Assembly: GCA_002010665.1 (NCBI GenBank)
Contig: MTON01000024.1
Span: 140,999-204,998, forward strand
From: Candidatus Aminicenantes bacterium JdFR-78
GTDB lineage: Bacteria; Acidobacteriota; Aminicenantia; JdFR-78
Direction: 5' to 3'
DNA: 64,000 nucleotides
In this document: piece after piece, positions 1 through 8,420 of the stretch
Layout: every line of letters begins with the position of its first letter
Numbering within the stretch: position 1 is the first letter of the stretch
Notes under the pieces: generated by a model
Database searches by the model: none
The model's input: only the letters and a program-made list of their open reading frames with translations
What the model was told of the DNA's origin: nothing
Position numbers and translations under genes: made by a program

Positions 1-1
1 G

Positions 2-2080
2 GGAAAAAACATTGCTCAGACAGAATTCTGCGCTCCAATTCTCATTGCTCACGGACATATTGAATGGCTTATTCGAAATAATGTTGATTATATTTTCTTC
101 CCGATCATGCTACATGGAGACAGAGAAGAACCAGACAATAATCACAATTTCTTCTGCTATTACACTGCTTATGCACCGGTCATTATAAAAAATTCTATTC
201 TCTTAGATAATAAAGAAAAGTTAATATCGCCTGTAATAAATTTCCAGCTGGAAGTTGATAAAATTATTGATAATTTATACGAGTCCTTAAAATGTTTATC
301 CATTACAAGGGATTCCGTGAAAAAAGCTTTCAAAGAAAGTTTAAAAAATTATTTTCATTCTCGAAGAAATCTTGAAATAATAGGAGAGAAGGTTTTAAAA
401 GAACTCGAAAGAGAAGACTCTTTTGCAATAGTAATTTTGGGAAGACCCTATAATATTCTTGATCCATCAATAAATCAGAATATTCCAGATTTAATTCAAC
501 AATACGGATATCGAGTTCTTACACAAGATATGATAAAGACTGAAACTTCTGACTACAATTATGTTAATGAATTTCTTGAAAAAGTTCACTGGTATTACGG
601 TAAGAAAATTCTAAAAGTTACTGAATTTGTAGCCAAACATCCAAAATTGTTTCCAGTTTATATAACAAATTTCAGATGCAGTCCAGATTCTTTCATAATT
701 ACATATTTCAAAAGCATTATGGAAAGATATGGAAAACCTTATCTAATCCTCCAATTAGACGAACTTAGTTCTGATGTGGGATATCAGACAAGAATTGAAG
801 CTGCTCTTGACTCTTTTAAAAACTGGAAGCCTAAACAGCCTGTTAAAGGAGATACATTCTCTTTCGTGAGTCTCAAAAAAGACAAAATTTGGATTTTACC
901 CCATATTGATGATATTGCTACAACCCTTGCAAGTGCAGTTTTTAAAAAATTTGGTTATGATGCGATTGTAGCTGAAGAGACACCTGAATCTATTGTTAAT
1001 GGATTAAAACTGGTTGGAGGAGGAGAATGCATACCAACTGCTGCATTGATAGGAAGTTTTATTTATACAATTGAAAAAAATAATTTAAAACCTGAAAGGA
1101 CAGGAGTTATTATTCCAACTTCTTTTATTCCTTGCAATTTTCCACAAATTCCTTTAATGATTGATCTTGGCTTTAAGAGAGCTGGCTTTGGAGATTTAGA
1201 AATCTTCACAACTGCAGTTGCAAATCAAAGCGAACCCTTATTAATTAATTTAAATCTCATGAAGATTTATATAATAGCGGGTTTAATTCAACAAATGGTC
1301 GCAAGAATAAGACCCTATGAAATAAATAAAGGTGTAACAGAAGAGGCAAAGAATTATGTTCTAGAAAAATTAAGAAAAGACATTATATTTGGAAACGACT
1401 TGTCTGATTCCTTTAAAGAAGCTGTCAGTATTTTCAAGAGCATTAAAATAGATAAATTTAAAGATGATCGACCCATTTTTTTAATTATTGGTGATTTGTA
1501 TGTTGTTGGTAATAGAACATTTAATTATGATTTGGAAAAGACAATAGAAGACGAAGGTGGAGAAGTTTTGCCCTCCACTTTTATAGATATCTATCATTTT
1601 AGTAATTTAAATAAAATTGAATTATGCACCAAACATAGAGCTTTCATTTCCTTAATTGAAACCAAGGCATTGAATGCTTTTGTAAGATATTACGATATTA
1701 AATTTAGAAAGATTGCTTCTCCAGTACTCGGTGGTATACATCCTTTATTTGACATGAAACTTTTAAAACGTCTCAGAGATATTGGTATTCCACCTGAGCT
1801 TACAGGAGAAACAGCAATAAATATGTTGAAAATAATCTATTACATAAATTACTTCCAACCTGATGCGATTGTCCATATTAATCCTTTGTATTGCTGTCCA
1901 GGTTCTGTAACAAGTGCTATTTGCAACTGGGTGAATAAGAATTTTGATATACCTGTAATCAATTTATTTTATGACGGAATTAACAACCCAAATAAAAATT
2001 TGAAGCCACATTTACACTATCTTAAACAAAAAAAATTAATCAATAAAAAAGACTCCTATTTTTATTTAAAAATTAAATAA
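2..2080 (+). CDS. 2-hydroxyacyl-CoA dehydratase activase-related protein (DUF2229), 5' truncated
   Basis: The reading frame is open from base 2 with no start of its own, so the N-terminus lies outside the window; the first methionine, at 107, is internal. The first visible residues (EFCAP, then AHGH) and the following VDYIFFP resemble the conserved opening of DUF2229, the domain that follows the BadF/BadG ATPase domains in large activator proteins. Further on are GGGECIPT (about base 1020) and a CCPG motif (about base 1890), probable iron-sulfur ligands as in 2-hydroxyglutaryl-CoA dehydratase components. Family knowledge: such proteins couple ATP hydrolysis to electron transfer for radical dehydration of hydroxyacyl-CoA, or act as paralogues of unknown substrate. 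The ATPase part is not visible, and no dehydratase subunits lie downstream. The family is fairly sure; the substrate is unknown. Confidence 0.8.
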   Translation, partial: GKNIAQTEFCAPILIAHGHIEWLIRNNVDYIFFPIMLHGDREEPDNNHNFFCYYTAYAPVIIKNSILLDNKEKLISPVINFQLEVDKIIDNLYESLKCLSITRDSVKKAFKESLKNYFHSRRNLEIIGEKVLKELEREDSFAIVILGRPYNILDPSINQNIPDLIQQYGYRVLTQDMIKTETSDYNYVNEFLEKVHWYYGKKILKVTEFVAKHPKLFPVYITNFRCSPDSFIITYFKSIMERYGKPYLILQLDELSSDVGYQTRIEAALDSFKNWKPKQPVKGDTFSFVSLKKDKIWILPHIDDIATTLASAVFKKFGYDAIVAEETPESIVNGLKLVGGGECIPTAALIGSFIYTIEKNNLKPERTGVIIPTSFIPCNFPQIPLMIDLGFKRAGFGDLEIFTTAVANQSEPLLINLNLMKIYIIAGLIQQMVARIRPYEINKGVTEEAKNYVLEKLRKDIIFGNDLSDSFKEAVSIFKSIKIDKFKDDRPIFLIIGDLYVVGNRTFNYDLEKTIEDEGGEVLPSTFIDIYHFSNLNKIELCTKHRAFISLIETKALNAFVRYYDIKFRKIASPVLGGIHPLFDMKLLKRLRDIGIPPELTGETAINMLKIIYYINYFQPDAIVHINPLYCCPGSVTSAICNWVNKNFDIPVINLFYDGINNPNKNLKPHLHYLKQKKLINKKDSYFYLKIK

Positions 2081-2090
2081 AAAGGGGAAA

Positions 2091-2540
2091 ATGAAAAAAA
2101 TCTCATTATATCTCTTAATTTTTATTTTTACAGCCTTCTGTACCTCCTCAAAAATTAAAAGATCAGAGATTAAACTTTATTACGGAACTCTTCCTCCCGA
2201 AAGTACTATTTCCATTGTAGATTATACTCCAGATTGGGTAGAGTTTCAGATAAGGGTCAAATTTAAAATTAAAAAGCTTTATCATATAATAGCAGATAAT
2301 GAAAATAATTTTGTCTCAGAAGGTTGGTATCGTACTTCAGTGAATTCAAGTGGAATATATAATGTCAAAATGAGAGTGAAAAAAGGTTTTAAATTTCAAC
2401 CAGGCAAAAAATATTGCTTGTGCATTGGTTCACAGAATCCTGAACTTACATACGTCTTTTCAAGTAAATATCGGTGTATTATTTATTATGAATTTACTTT
2501 ACCATATAAAAATTGTTTAAAAATAAGACGGGAGGTTTAA
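2091..2540 (+). CDS. Small secreted protein, possible lipoprotein, unknown function
   Basis: A 149-residue protein starts 10 bases after the preceding stop, behind a GGGG-rich ribosome-binding site. It opens with a hydrophobic signal sequence ending at a cysteine (Cys17, context TAFC), followed by Ser and Lys residues. The residue just before the cysteine is Phe, which is atypical for a lipobox, so lipid attachment is only possible. The mature part is rich in aromatic and lysine residues and has an alternating pattern compatible with a beta-sandwich. I do not recognise the family. It ends one base before the next gene and is probably co-transcribed with it, which fits an envelope role but does not prove one. 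Confidence 0.6.
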   Translation: MKKISLYLLIFIFTAFCTSSKIKRSEIKLYYGTLPPESTISIVDYTPDWVEFQIRVKFKIKKLYHIIADNENNFVSEGWYRTSVNSSGIYNVKMRVKKGFKFQPGKKYCLCIGSQNPELTYVFSSKYRCIIYYEFTLPYKNCLKIRREV

Positions 2541-2541
2541 A

Positions 2542-5271
2542 ATGTTCAAGAGACTCTTAAAGATTATTTTATCATTAAATTTAATTGTTATAAGTTTTAT
2601 TTTCTTTGTTTTTGCTGAGAAGCAAATAATCACAATAGATGATATTCTAAAAGTAGACAGAGTTTCTGATTTGCAAATTTCTCCGGATTGTAAATATGTT
2701 GTCTGGGTTCAAAGTAAGCCAGATTTTAAAAAAGATAAAAGAATCAATCATTTATGGATGGCTTTTCTCAAGGAAAAAATTGAACCCATTCAATTAACTC
2801 GGGGTGAAAATTCAAACTGGTCTCCACGATGGTCTCCTGATGGTAAAAGACTTGCATTTCTTTCTGACAGAAAGAAAAAATCTCAAATATTTATTATGCC
2901 AATTTTAGGAGGTGAGCCAGAACAGGTTACAGATGTTAAAATGGGAATTATCAGATTTGCATGGAGAAATAACCATTCTATTATTTTTTCTGCCCGTGAA
3001 AATGAATATTTTTATGAAAAAAAAGCAAAAGAAAGGAAAGACGATGCAAAAGTTATTGATGATATTGAAGCCTTTTATCCAATAAGGCTTTTTGAAATTA
3101 ATCTCAAAGATAAAAAAATAATAAGAATAACAAAAAATAAAGACAGAATTCAGAATTTTGCTATTTCACCGAATGGAAATTGGGCTATCACGATGCATAT
3201 TGATACACCATTATATGAGGTGGAAGCAAAACATAGACCAAAATATTTTCTTATTAATCTGAATGACTATACTGTGAAAGAAATATGGAAAGAAAAATAC
3301 TTTAGCCCTACTCGCTTCCAATGGTCTTATGATAGCAGGAAAGTATTTCTAATCGAAGAAAAATCAAATTATGAAGAGAAAAGAGCACCTGGTATTCCTT
3401 TTTTATATGAATATAATTTGGAAAAGAATAAATGCCAATTAATTCCAATTAATTGGGAAAAAGGTATAGGGGAGATATATGGAAGAATCTTTGATGCAGA
3501 AAAGAATAAAATTGTTACATCATTAGCTAATGGGGTTATTAATCCTTTAATTGTTCTCGAAAGGTCCCAAAAGTCAGATAAGTGGAGAATTTTCAAAATT
3601 AATCATAAAATGGCAGCAAATATCAGTAACCATGATCTTGGAAAAGATGGTAAAACATTTGTTTTTATCCATTCAACATCGAGCACCCTTCCTGCACTAT
3701 ATTGTGGGGAATTGAGTAAAAATAAACTAATAAATGTAAGAAAACTAGTTCAATTTAATAAACACTTAAAGAACAAATTTATAGCTAAATCAGAAATTAT
3801 ACGATGGAAATCAAAAAATGGCAGAGAAATTGAAGGAATTCTTTATTATCCAAAGGATTATGAGAAAGGTAAAAGATATCCTCTTATAGTGAGTATTCAT
3901 GGAGGACCATCAGCGTATGATCCTGATTGGTTTACGCTTTCATGGGGAGATTATCCACATCTTTTAGCTGGCAAGAATTGTTTTGTTTTATTTGTTAATT
4001 ATTCTGGAAGTTCAAATTATGGTCTTGAATTTTTAGAGTCAATTTTTGGAAAATATTATGAATTAGAAATTCCAGATATTTTAAGTGGCATAGATTATTT
4101 AATTGATAAAGGACTGGTTGATCCTGATAAATTAGGTTTAATGGGCTGGAGCAATGGGGCAATCCTTTCTATTGGTCTAGTAGTGGAAACAGATCGTTTT
4201 AAAGTAGCATGCTGTGGGGCAGGTGATGTAAACTGGATCAGTGATTATGGTAATTGCCGTTTCGGGCCTCAATTTGACAATCTTTATCTCGGTGGTCCTT
4301 TCAGGGAGAAATTGGATGTATATATTAAAAAATCACCCATTTTTAGGCTGGATAGAGTTAAAACACCAACTTTAATTTTATTTGGAGATAAAGATACTAA
4401 TGTTCCAACAGAGCAGGGTTTCGAACATTACAGGACTCTTCAACAGATAGGCAAAGTTCCTGTTAGATTTGTTCTTTTTCCTGGAGAACCACATGGTTTT
4501 AGAAGGATTTCACACCAGAGAAGAAAAATAGAAGAGGAACTGGCATGGTTTGATAAATATTTATTCGGGAAAGAAGAAAAGAAAAATAAAGCTTTAAAGA
4601 AAGGCTCTCCTTTAGATATAGCTCTCAAAAAAGATTTTAAATATGATGAGGAAGGTAATTTAGGGATAATTATTAATGGAATATTAGTTCCAGAAACAGT
4701 AAGAATAGGAAAAATCGAAGTGGGCAGGTTTGAAGTTACAAGAGCTCAATTTGCTCAATTTCTTAGAGAAAACAAAGATATAAATACATCTTCTATTGTT
4801 GGGTGGACAGAAAAAGGGTTTAAGCCTGGAACACAAAATTATCCAGTTTCAGGTATAGATTTCGAAATAGCTATTAAATATTGTAAATGGCTATCAGAGA
4901 AAACAGGGGAAAAGTATCGATTACCGAAGGAAAAAGAAATGAAAGAATGGTTAGAAAAATGCACAGGAAACGAAAATACTCTCTGTTACTGGGCTGGTTA
5001 TAATTTATCTCCAGATGAAGCAGATATGCTGGAAGAGAAATTTCAGGAGCTTGAGAAAACTCAAGGTTTAATCTTACCTGTAGGTTATTTCAATGCCTCT
5101 TTTGGCAAGATTTATGATTTGAACGGAAATGTTTCTGAATGGTGTGTTAAAGAAAATGGTGAAGGTATTATTCTTGGACTTTCAGCCCGGCATATTTGTG
5201 ACAAAAAAGAACCTTACCGGTCTCCTTCCTTGGAATATGTAGGATTTCGTATTCTAAAAGAAACAAAATAA
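2542..5271 (+). CDS. S9 family peptidase fused to a C-terminal SUMF1/FGE-like domain
   Basis: This 909-residue exported protein has a signal segment at about residues 5-25. A beta-propeller follows at about 30-400, with TolB-like repeats such as WSPRWSPDGKRLAFLSD. A prolyl-oligopeptidase alpha/beta-hydrolase domain covers about 420-680. The oxyanion motif HGGP is at 453-456, the nucleophile Ser537 sits in GWSNG, the acid is Asp618 in GDKDTNVP, and the base is His651 in PHGF. Residues about 716-909 form a separate module with RLPKEKEMKEW and YDLNGNVSEW, typical of the formylglycine-generating-enzyme/SUMF1 fold. Family knowledge: S9 enzymes cleave oligopeptides in the periplasm, while bacterial SUMF1 modules are often non-catalytic or ligand-binding. 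All three S9 catalytic residues are present. The fusion is uncommon, and the role of the tail is unknown. Confidence 0.88.
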   Translation: MFKRLLKIILSLNLIVISFIFFVFAEKQIITIDDILKVDRVSDLQISPDCKYVVWVQSKPDFKKDKRINHLWMAFLKEKIEPIQLTRGENSNWSPRWSPDGKRLAFLSDRKKKSQIFIMPILGGEPEQVTDVKMGIIRFAWRNNHSIIFSARENEYFYEKKAKERKDDAKVIDDIEAFYPIRLFEINLKDKKIIRITKNKDRIQNFAISPNGNWAITMHIDTPLYEVEAKHRPKYFLINLNDYTVKEIWKEKYFSPTRFQWSYDSRKVFLIEEKSNYEEKRAPGIPFLYEYNLEKNKCQLIPINWEKGIGEIYGRIFDAEKNKIVTSLANGVINPLIVLERSQKSDKWRIFKINHKMAANISNHDLGKDGKTFVFIHSTSSTLPALYCGELSKNKLINVRKLVQFNKHLKNKFIAKSEIIRWKSKNGREIEGILYYPKDYEKGKRYPLIVSIHGGPSAYDPDWFTLSWGDYPHLLAGKNCFVLFVNYSGSSNYGLEFLESIFGKYYELEIPDILSGIDYLIDKGLVDPDKLGLMGWSNGAILSIGLVVETDRFKVACCGAGDVNWISDYGNCRFGPQFDNLYLGGPFREKLDVYIKKSPIFRLDRVKTPTLILFGDKDTNVPTEQGFEHYRTLQQIGKVPVRFVLFPGEPHGFRRISHQRRKIEEELAWFDKYLFGKEEKKNKALKKGSPLDIALKKDFKYDEEGNLGIIINGILVPETVRIGKIEVGRFEVTRAQFAQFLRENKDINTSSIVGWTEKGFKPGTQNYPVSGIDFEIAIKYCKWLSEKTGEKYRLPKEKEMKEWLEKCTGNENTLCYWAGYNLSPDEADMLEEKFQELEKTQGLILPVGYFNASFGKIYDLNGNVSEWCVKENGEGIILGLSARHICDKKEPYRSPSLEYVGFRILKETK

Positions 5272-5312
5272 ATAAGATTTTATATCTAATTTAATTTTTT
5301 TCGATTCTAAGA

Positions 5313-5340
5313 TTGACAAAGTCCCATTTTTTGCTATAAT
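5313..5340 (+). promoter_or_regulatory. Consensus sigma-70 promoter of the nickel-uptake operon
   Basis: Perfect -35 TTGACA (5313-5318) and perfect -10 TATAAT (5335-5340) are separated by 16 bases. The expected transcription start, about 5347, falls inside the inverted repeat at 5343-5371, the usual arrangement for repression by a bound regulator. Confidence 0.85.
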
Positions 5341-5342
5341 TG

Positions 5343-5371
5343 TGTGTTACAAATTTTAAAAAAGTAACACA
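5343..5371. promoter_or_regulatory. Probable NikR operator (TGTGTTAC-N13-GTAACACA)
   Basis: An 8-bp perfect inverted repeat, TGTGTTAC (5343-5350) and GTAACACA (5364-5371), is spaced by 13 bases. From memory, the NikR motif proposed by comparative genomics for delta-proteobacteria is GTGTTAC-N13/14-GTAACAC; this site would match it exactly. It lies directly behind the -10 box of a TonB receptor/DUF4198 operon, and a nikR gene is present at 42274-42690. The inference is nickel-dependent repression of this operon. Confidence 0.8.
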
Positions 5372-5384
5372 AATGGAGGATCAG

Positions 5385-7238
5385 ATGAAAACAAAAATAA
5401 AAAGAATCATCATATTAGTAATAATTTTAATTTTTGGTATATCTCAGAATTTCTTACTCGGAAAAGAAAAAGAAAAAAAGGAAGAAAAACCGGTTTATAT
5501 AGGGAAAGAAAAGATTGTTGTAACTGCAACTAAAACACCCCACTCTTTAAAGGATGTCCCGATTACCACAGTCATAATTACTAGGGAAGAAATTGAAAAA
5601 ACAAATGCACAAACAGTAGGGGATATATTGAGATGGCTCCCTGGCGTTTATATTCAAACAAATGGTTTCTCGAGAGCAACTGTTAAAATTCATGGTTTAC
5701 CATCCAAATATACTCTTGTATTGGTGGATGGACAGAGGCTTAAAGGAAGACATGCTGAAAGTATTGATTTAAGTCATATTCCTATTGATATGATTGATAG
5801 AATAGAAATTATAAAAGGTCCTTCATCAGTCTTATATGGAAGTGACGCAGTTGCAGGAGTAATTAATATAATTACTAAATCTGCTCCTAAAAAATCTACA
5901 TTTGATGGTTATGTTTCCTATGGAACAGGGAATACTGTAAGAGCAATGCTGGGTTATGGTTCCCAGATTGGAAAATTTCGTTATCTAATTACTGGAAGTA
6001 AAAATAAGTCAAATAATATGGGTGCAGGGTATGAATATGATGGATACAATGTGCAAGGGAAATTTGAATACAATTTTAATGAAAGTAATAAAGTTACCTT
6101 CACCACAGGATATTTTAATGAGAAAGGTGACTACCTTGATGACGAAAAGTTTAATTTGATTTTAAATTGGAGAATAGGGATAGATAAGGTTTCTTATTTA
6201 GAGGTAAAAGGTTTTCATTATGATTCTCACCGCCTCGATGCACGACCCGGACGTGCTCCAAGAACATGGGATGAAAAGACAACAAGAGCAGAAGTGCAAT
6301 ATGTAAGAATGTTAGGAAAGAGTAATTTACTTACCTTGGGATTGGAAAGTCGATATGATGAAATTAAATATACATTGATTGAAGGAAAGAAACATCAAAT
6401 TATTAACAGTCTCTTTGCTCAAGATGAGATAAAGTTGATTAAACCATTGACTTTAATTTTGGCTTTCAGATTAGACAATCATGATAAATGGGGGACTGAA
6501 CTTGTACCAAAGGCTGCTATATTTTTTAAATTAAGTGAAACTACTAACTTACGAGCATCCATTGGTAAAGGATTTCTTGCACCAACTTTATCTCAGTTAT
6601 ATGAACAACAGTATTATCATCCTTGGGGTGGTGGATTCTGGCTTGGAGGAAATCCTGATTTAAAGCCAGAGACTTCTACTGGATATACTTTTGATATTGA
6701 GCATTATTTTACAAGTAATTTTACAACTCGAATTTCACTTTTTAAGAATAACCTTAGGAATATGATCACTTCTGAAAGAACAGATGAAATAATAGATGGT
6801 AAACCGGTTTTCCGTTCAATAAATATCAATAAAGCTTATAGCCAGGGAATAGAATTAGAAGTTAAGATTAATTTGAATAAGGCATTTGTAGGAGTGCTCG
6901 GCTATACTTTTCTTAAAACACAAAATATCTCTTCAGGAAAGGAATTCCCATATAGTCCTCGTCACACATTTAATTTTGTTTTAAATTATTCTAATCAAAA
7001 AATTGGTCTCAATTTTAATATATTAGGAAAATATTTAGGAAAAAGATTCACAAATACATCTAATACTCAAAGTATAGACGAATGTTATTTAGTGGATATA
7101 AAAATTATTAAAAAAATATATAGAGATACAGGCTTTTTTATAGCCGTGGATAATTTATTTAATGAAAAAATTGAAAAAGAGAGTAAATATTTCAGACAAG
7201 GAAGGACTTTTACTGCTGGTATGAGAATGCATTTTTAA
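5385..7238 (+). CDS. TonB-dependent outer-membrane receptor, probable nickel receptor
   Basis: The start is ATG 5385, preceded by GGAGGA and followed by a signal peptide; an in-frame TTG at 5340 overlaps the -10 box and is rejected. The protein has 617 residues. A TonB-box-like segment (EKIVVTATK) comes just after the signal peptide. A plug domain of about 120 residues follows (VGDILRWLPGVYI, DRIEIIKGPSSVLYGSDAVAGVINIITK). A 22-strand-type barrel then ends in a terminal Phe, as outer-membrane barrels do. These receptors import scarce ligands across the outer membrane using TonB energy. Nickel specificity is inferred from the NikR-type operator upstream and the DUF4198 gene downstream; sequence alone would not separate it from cobalamin or siderophore receptors. 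No tonB/exbBD genes are in the window. Confidence 0.87.
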   Translation: MKTKIKRIIILVIILIFGISQNFLLGKEKEKKEEKPVYIGKEKIVVTATKTPHSLKDVPITTVIITREEIEKTNAQTVGDILRWLPGVYIQTNGFSRATVKIHGLPSKYTLVLVDGQRLKGRHAESIDLSHIPIDMIDRIEIIKGPSSVLYGSDAVAGVINIITKSAPKKSTFDGYVSYGTGNTVRAMLGYGSQIGKFRYLITGSKNKSNNMGAGYEYDGYNVQGKFEYNFNESNKVTFTTGYFNEKGDYLDDEKFNLILNWRIGIDKVSYLEVKGFHYDSHRLDARPGRAPRTWDEKTTRAEVQYVRMLGKSNLLTLGLESRYDEIKYTLIEGKKHQIINSLFAQDEIKLIKPLTLILAFRLDNHDKWGTELVPKAAIFFKLSETTNLRASIGKGFLAPTLSQLYEQQYYHPWGGGFWLGGNPDLKPETSTGYTFDIEHYFTSNFTTRISLFKNNLRNMITSERTDEIIDGKPVFRSININKAYSQGIELEVKINLNKAFVGVLGYTFLKTQNISSGKEFPYSPRHTFNFVLNYSNQKIGLNFNILGKYLGKRFTNTSNTQSIDECYLVDIKIIKKIYRDTGFFIAVDNLFNEKIEKESKYFRQGRTFTAGMRMHF

Positions 7239-7297
7239 ACTAAGGATGGAAAGATTTGATCTTAAACAAAAAATAAGAAATCAAAGGAGGTAAAAAA

Positions 7298-7993
7298 ATG
7301 AGAAAAAAAATTTTTATTATAACTTTTCTTCTTATTGGATTGCATTTCATGAATCAAATTTCTTTATCTCATTCAATGTGGATAACCATCAAGAATTACA
7401 AACTTAAAGTTGGAGAAGAAACTTCGTATTTTATTGGATACGGGCATAAATATCTTTCTCCAGAACATTGGGTTATGAATCTGGAAAGGAATTATTGGAA
7501 TATATTTAAAAAAGCTACATTAATAGACCCTGATGGAGTAAAATTAATCTTAAAACCTGCAAAAGGTTCAGGAAAATTTATGGTAAAAAAAGAAGGAGTT
7601 TATATTCTGGGAGTGAAATCTGAAAGAAAAGCAGGGGAGCCCTATGGTCCTTCAGGTAAATACGCCAAAGCTATAATTCAGGTGGGAAAAAAAGATAAAG
7701 GTTTTTCTCATTTTTTTGGGCATAGAATAGAAATCATTCCTTTGGAAAATCCAGCTAAAATCAAACCAGGAGATTACCTTACTGTCAAAATTATCTTCGA
7801 AGGGAAGCCATTATCAACCTTTGTTTATGCTACTTACGCAGATTTTAAACCGGAAAAAGATGCATTTCCAATAATGGCTAAGAGTAATCAAGAAGGAATT
7901 GCAAAAATTAAAATTTCTAATAAGGGCGAATGGCTTATTTATGTCAATCACAAAGTGGATTATTCAGCTGTTTTGACTTTTGAAGTAAATTAG
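7298..7993 (+). CDS. DUF4198 periplasmic metal-uptake protein (NikK-like)
   Basis: This 231-residue protein starts behind a strong AAAGGAGG site. It has a signal peptide (about 1-25), and the mature chain begins HSMWI. It continues into DUF4198-type beta-sandwich repeats, with a histidine-containing FIGYGHKYLSPEHW segment near residues 46-60 that could bind metal. The DUF4198 family includes periplasmic partners of nickel and cobalt uptake systems (NikK/CbiK-like). It follows the TonB receptor by 59 bases and shares its promoter and probable NikR operator, so nickel handling between outer membrane and cytoplasm is the best reading. No cytoplasmic-membrane permease (NikMQO or NikABCDE) follows. 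The family call is good; the metal is inferred. Confidence 0.78.
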   Translation: MRKKIFIITFLLIGLHFMNQISLSHSMWITIKNYKLKVGEETSYFIGYGHKYLSPEHWVMNLERNYWNIFKKATLIDPDGVKLILKPAKGSGKFMVKKEGVYILGVKSERKAGEPYGPSGKYAKAIIQVGKKDKGFSHFFGHRIEIIPLENPAKIKPGDYLTVKIIFEGKPLSTFVYATYADFKPEKDAFPIMAKSNQEGIAKIKISNKGEWLIYVNHKVDYSAVLTFEVN

Positions 7994-8416
7994 ATGAAAA
8001 TAAAATTAATGAAACAAAATGATAATTTTCTAAAAAGAGCAATTGAATTTCATGGACATTTAGGGCCATATTTAGTTTTGGGTCTAAAAGCAGGCAATTA
8101 TGCTAATGAAATACTAGGAAAATCTCCCTTTGAAATGAAGGTTATTATAGAGACAATTCCATCTCCTCCTCAATCATGTTTTGCAGATGGTATTCAATTT
8201 TCAACAGGTTGCACGTATGGTAAAAGAAATATTACTATTGTGAGAGGGAAAGGCTTAAGAGTTAGATTGAAGAAGAAAGGCAAAAAACTCACGCTTATTC
8301 TTAAAAAAGAAATTATGGATAAAATAAAGTCACTTCTTTCTGATAAAAAATTACTCGAAAAATTAGCTTTTGAATTATATTCAAAAAATATAGGAGAACT
8401 TTTTGATATAAAATAG
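7994..8416 (+). CDS. FmdE-like protein in the nickel operon
   Basis: A 140-residue cytoplasmic protein whose ATG directly abuts the stop of the DUF4198 gene (TAGATG), suggesting coupled translation. It shows FmdE-family features: FHGHLGPYLVLG near residues 18-29, then a Cys-containing DGIQFSTGCTYGKRNI segment around 67-82. FmdE was named from formylmethanofuran dehydrogenase operons, but bacterial members are widespread and mostly uncharacterised. Conserved His and Cys residues in these motifs are plausible metal ligands. Its position in a NikR-type operon suggests a nickel-linked role such as sensing, storage or delivery; this is inference. It lacks the C-terminal zinc-ribbon of longer FmdE proteins. 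Confidence 0.75.
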   Translation: MKIKLMKQNDNFLKRAIEFHGHLGPYLVLGLKAGNYANEILGKSPFEMKVIIETIPSPPQSCFADGIQFSTGCTYGKRNITIVRGKGLRVRLKKKGKKLTLILKKEIMDKIKSLLSDKKLLEKLAFELYSKNIGELFDIK

Positions 8417-8420
8417 ATTC

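Noticed and set aside
5340-5384. TTG start at 5340 for the TonB receptor
   Set aside because: The codon overlaps the -10 box and operator; ATG 5385 has GGAGGA and a signal peptide right after it.
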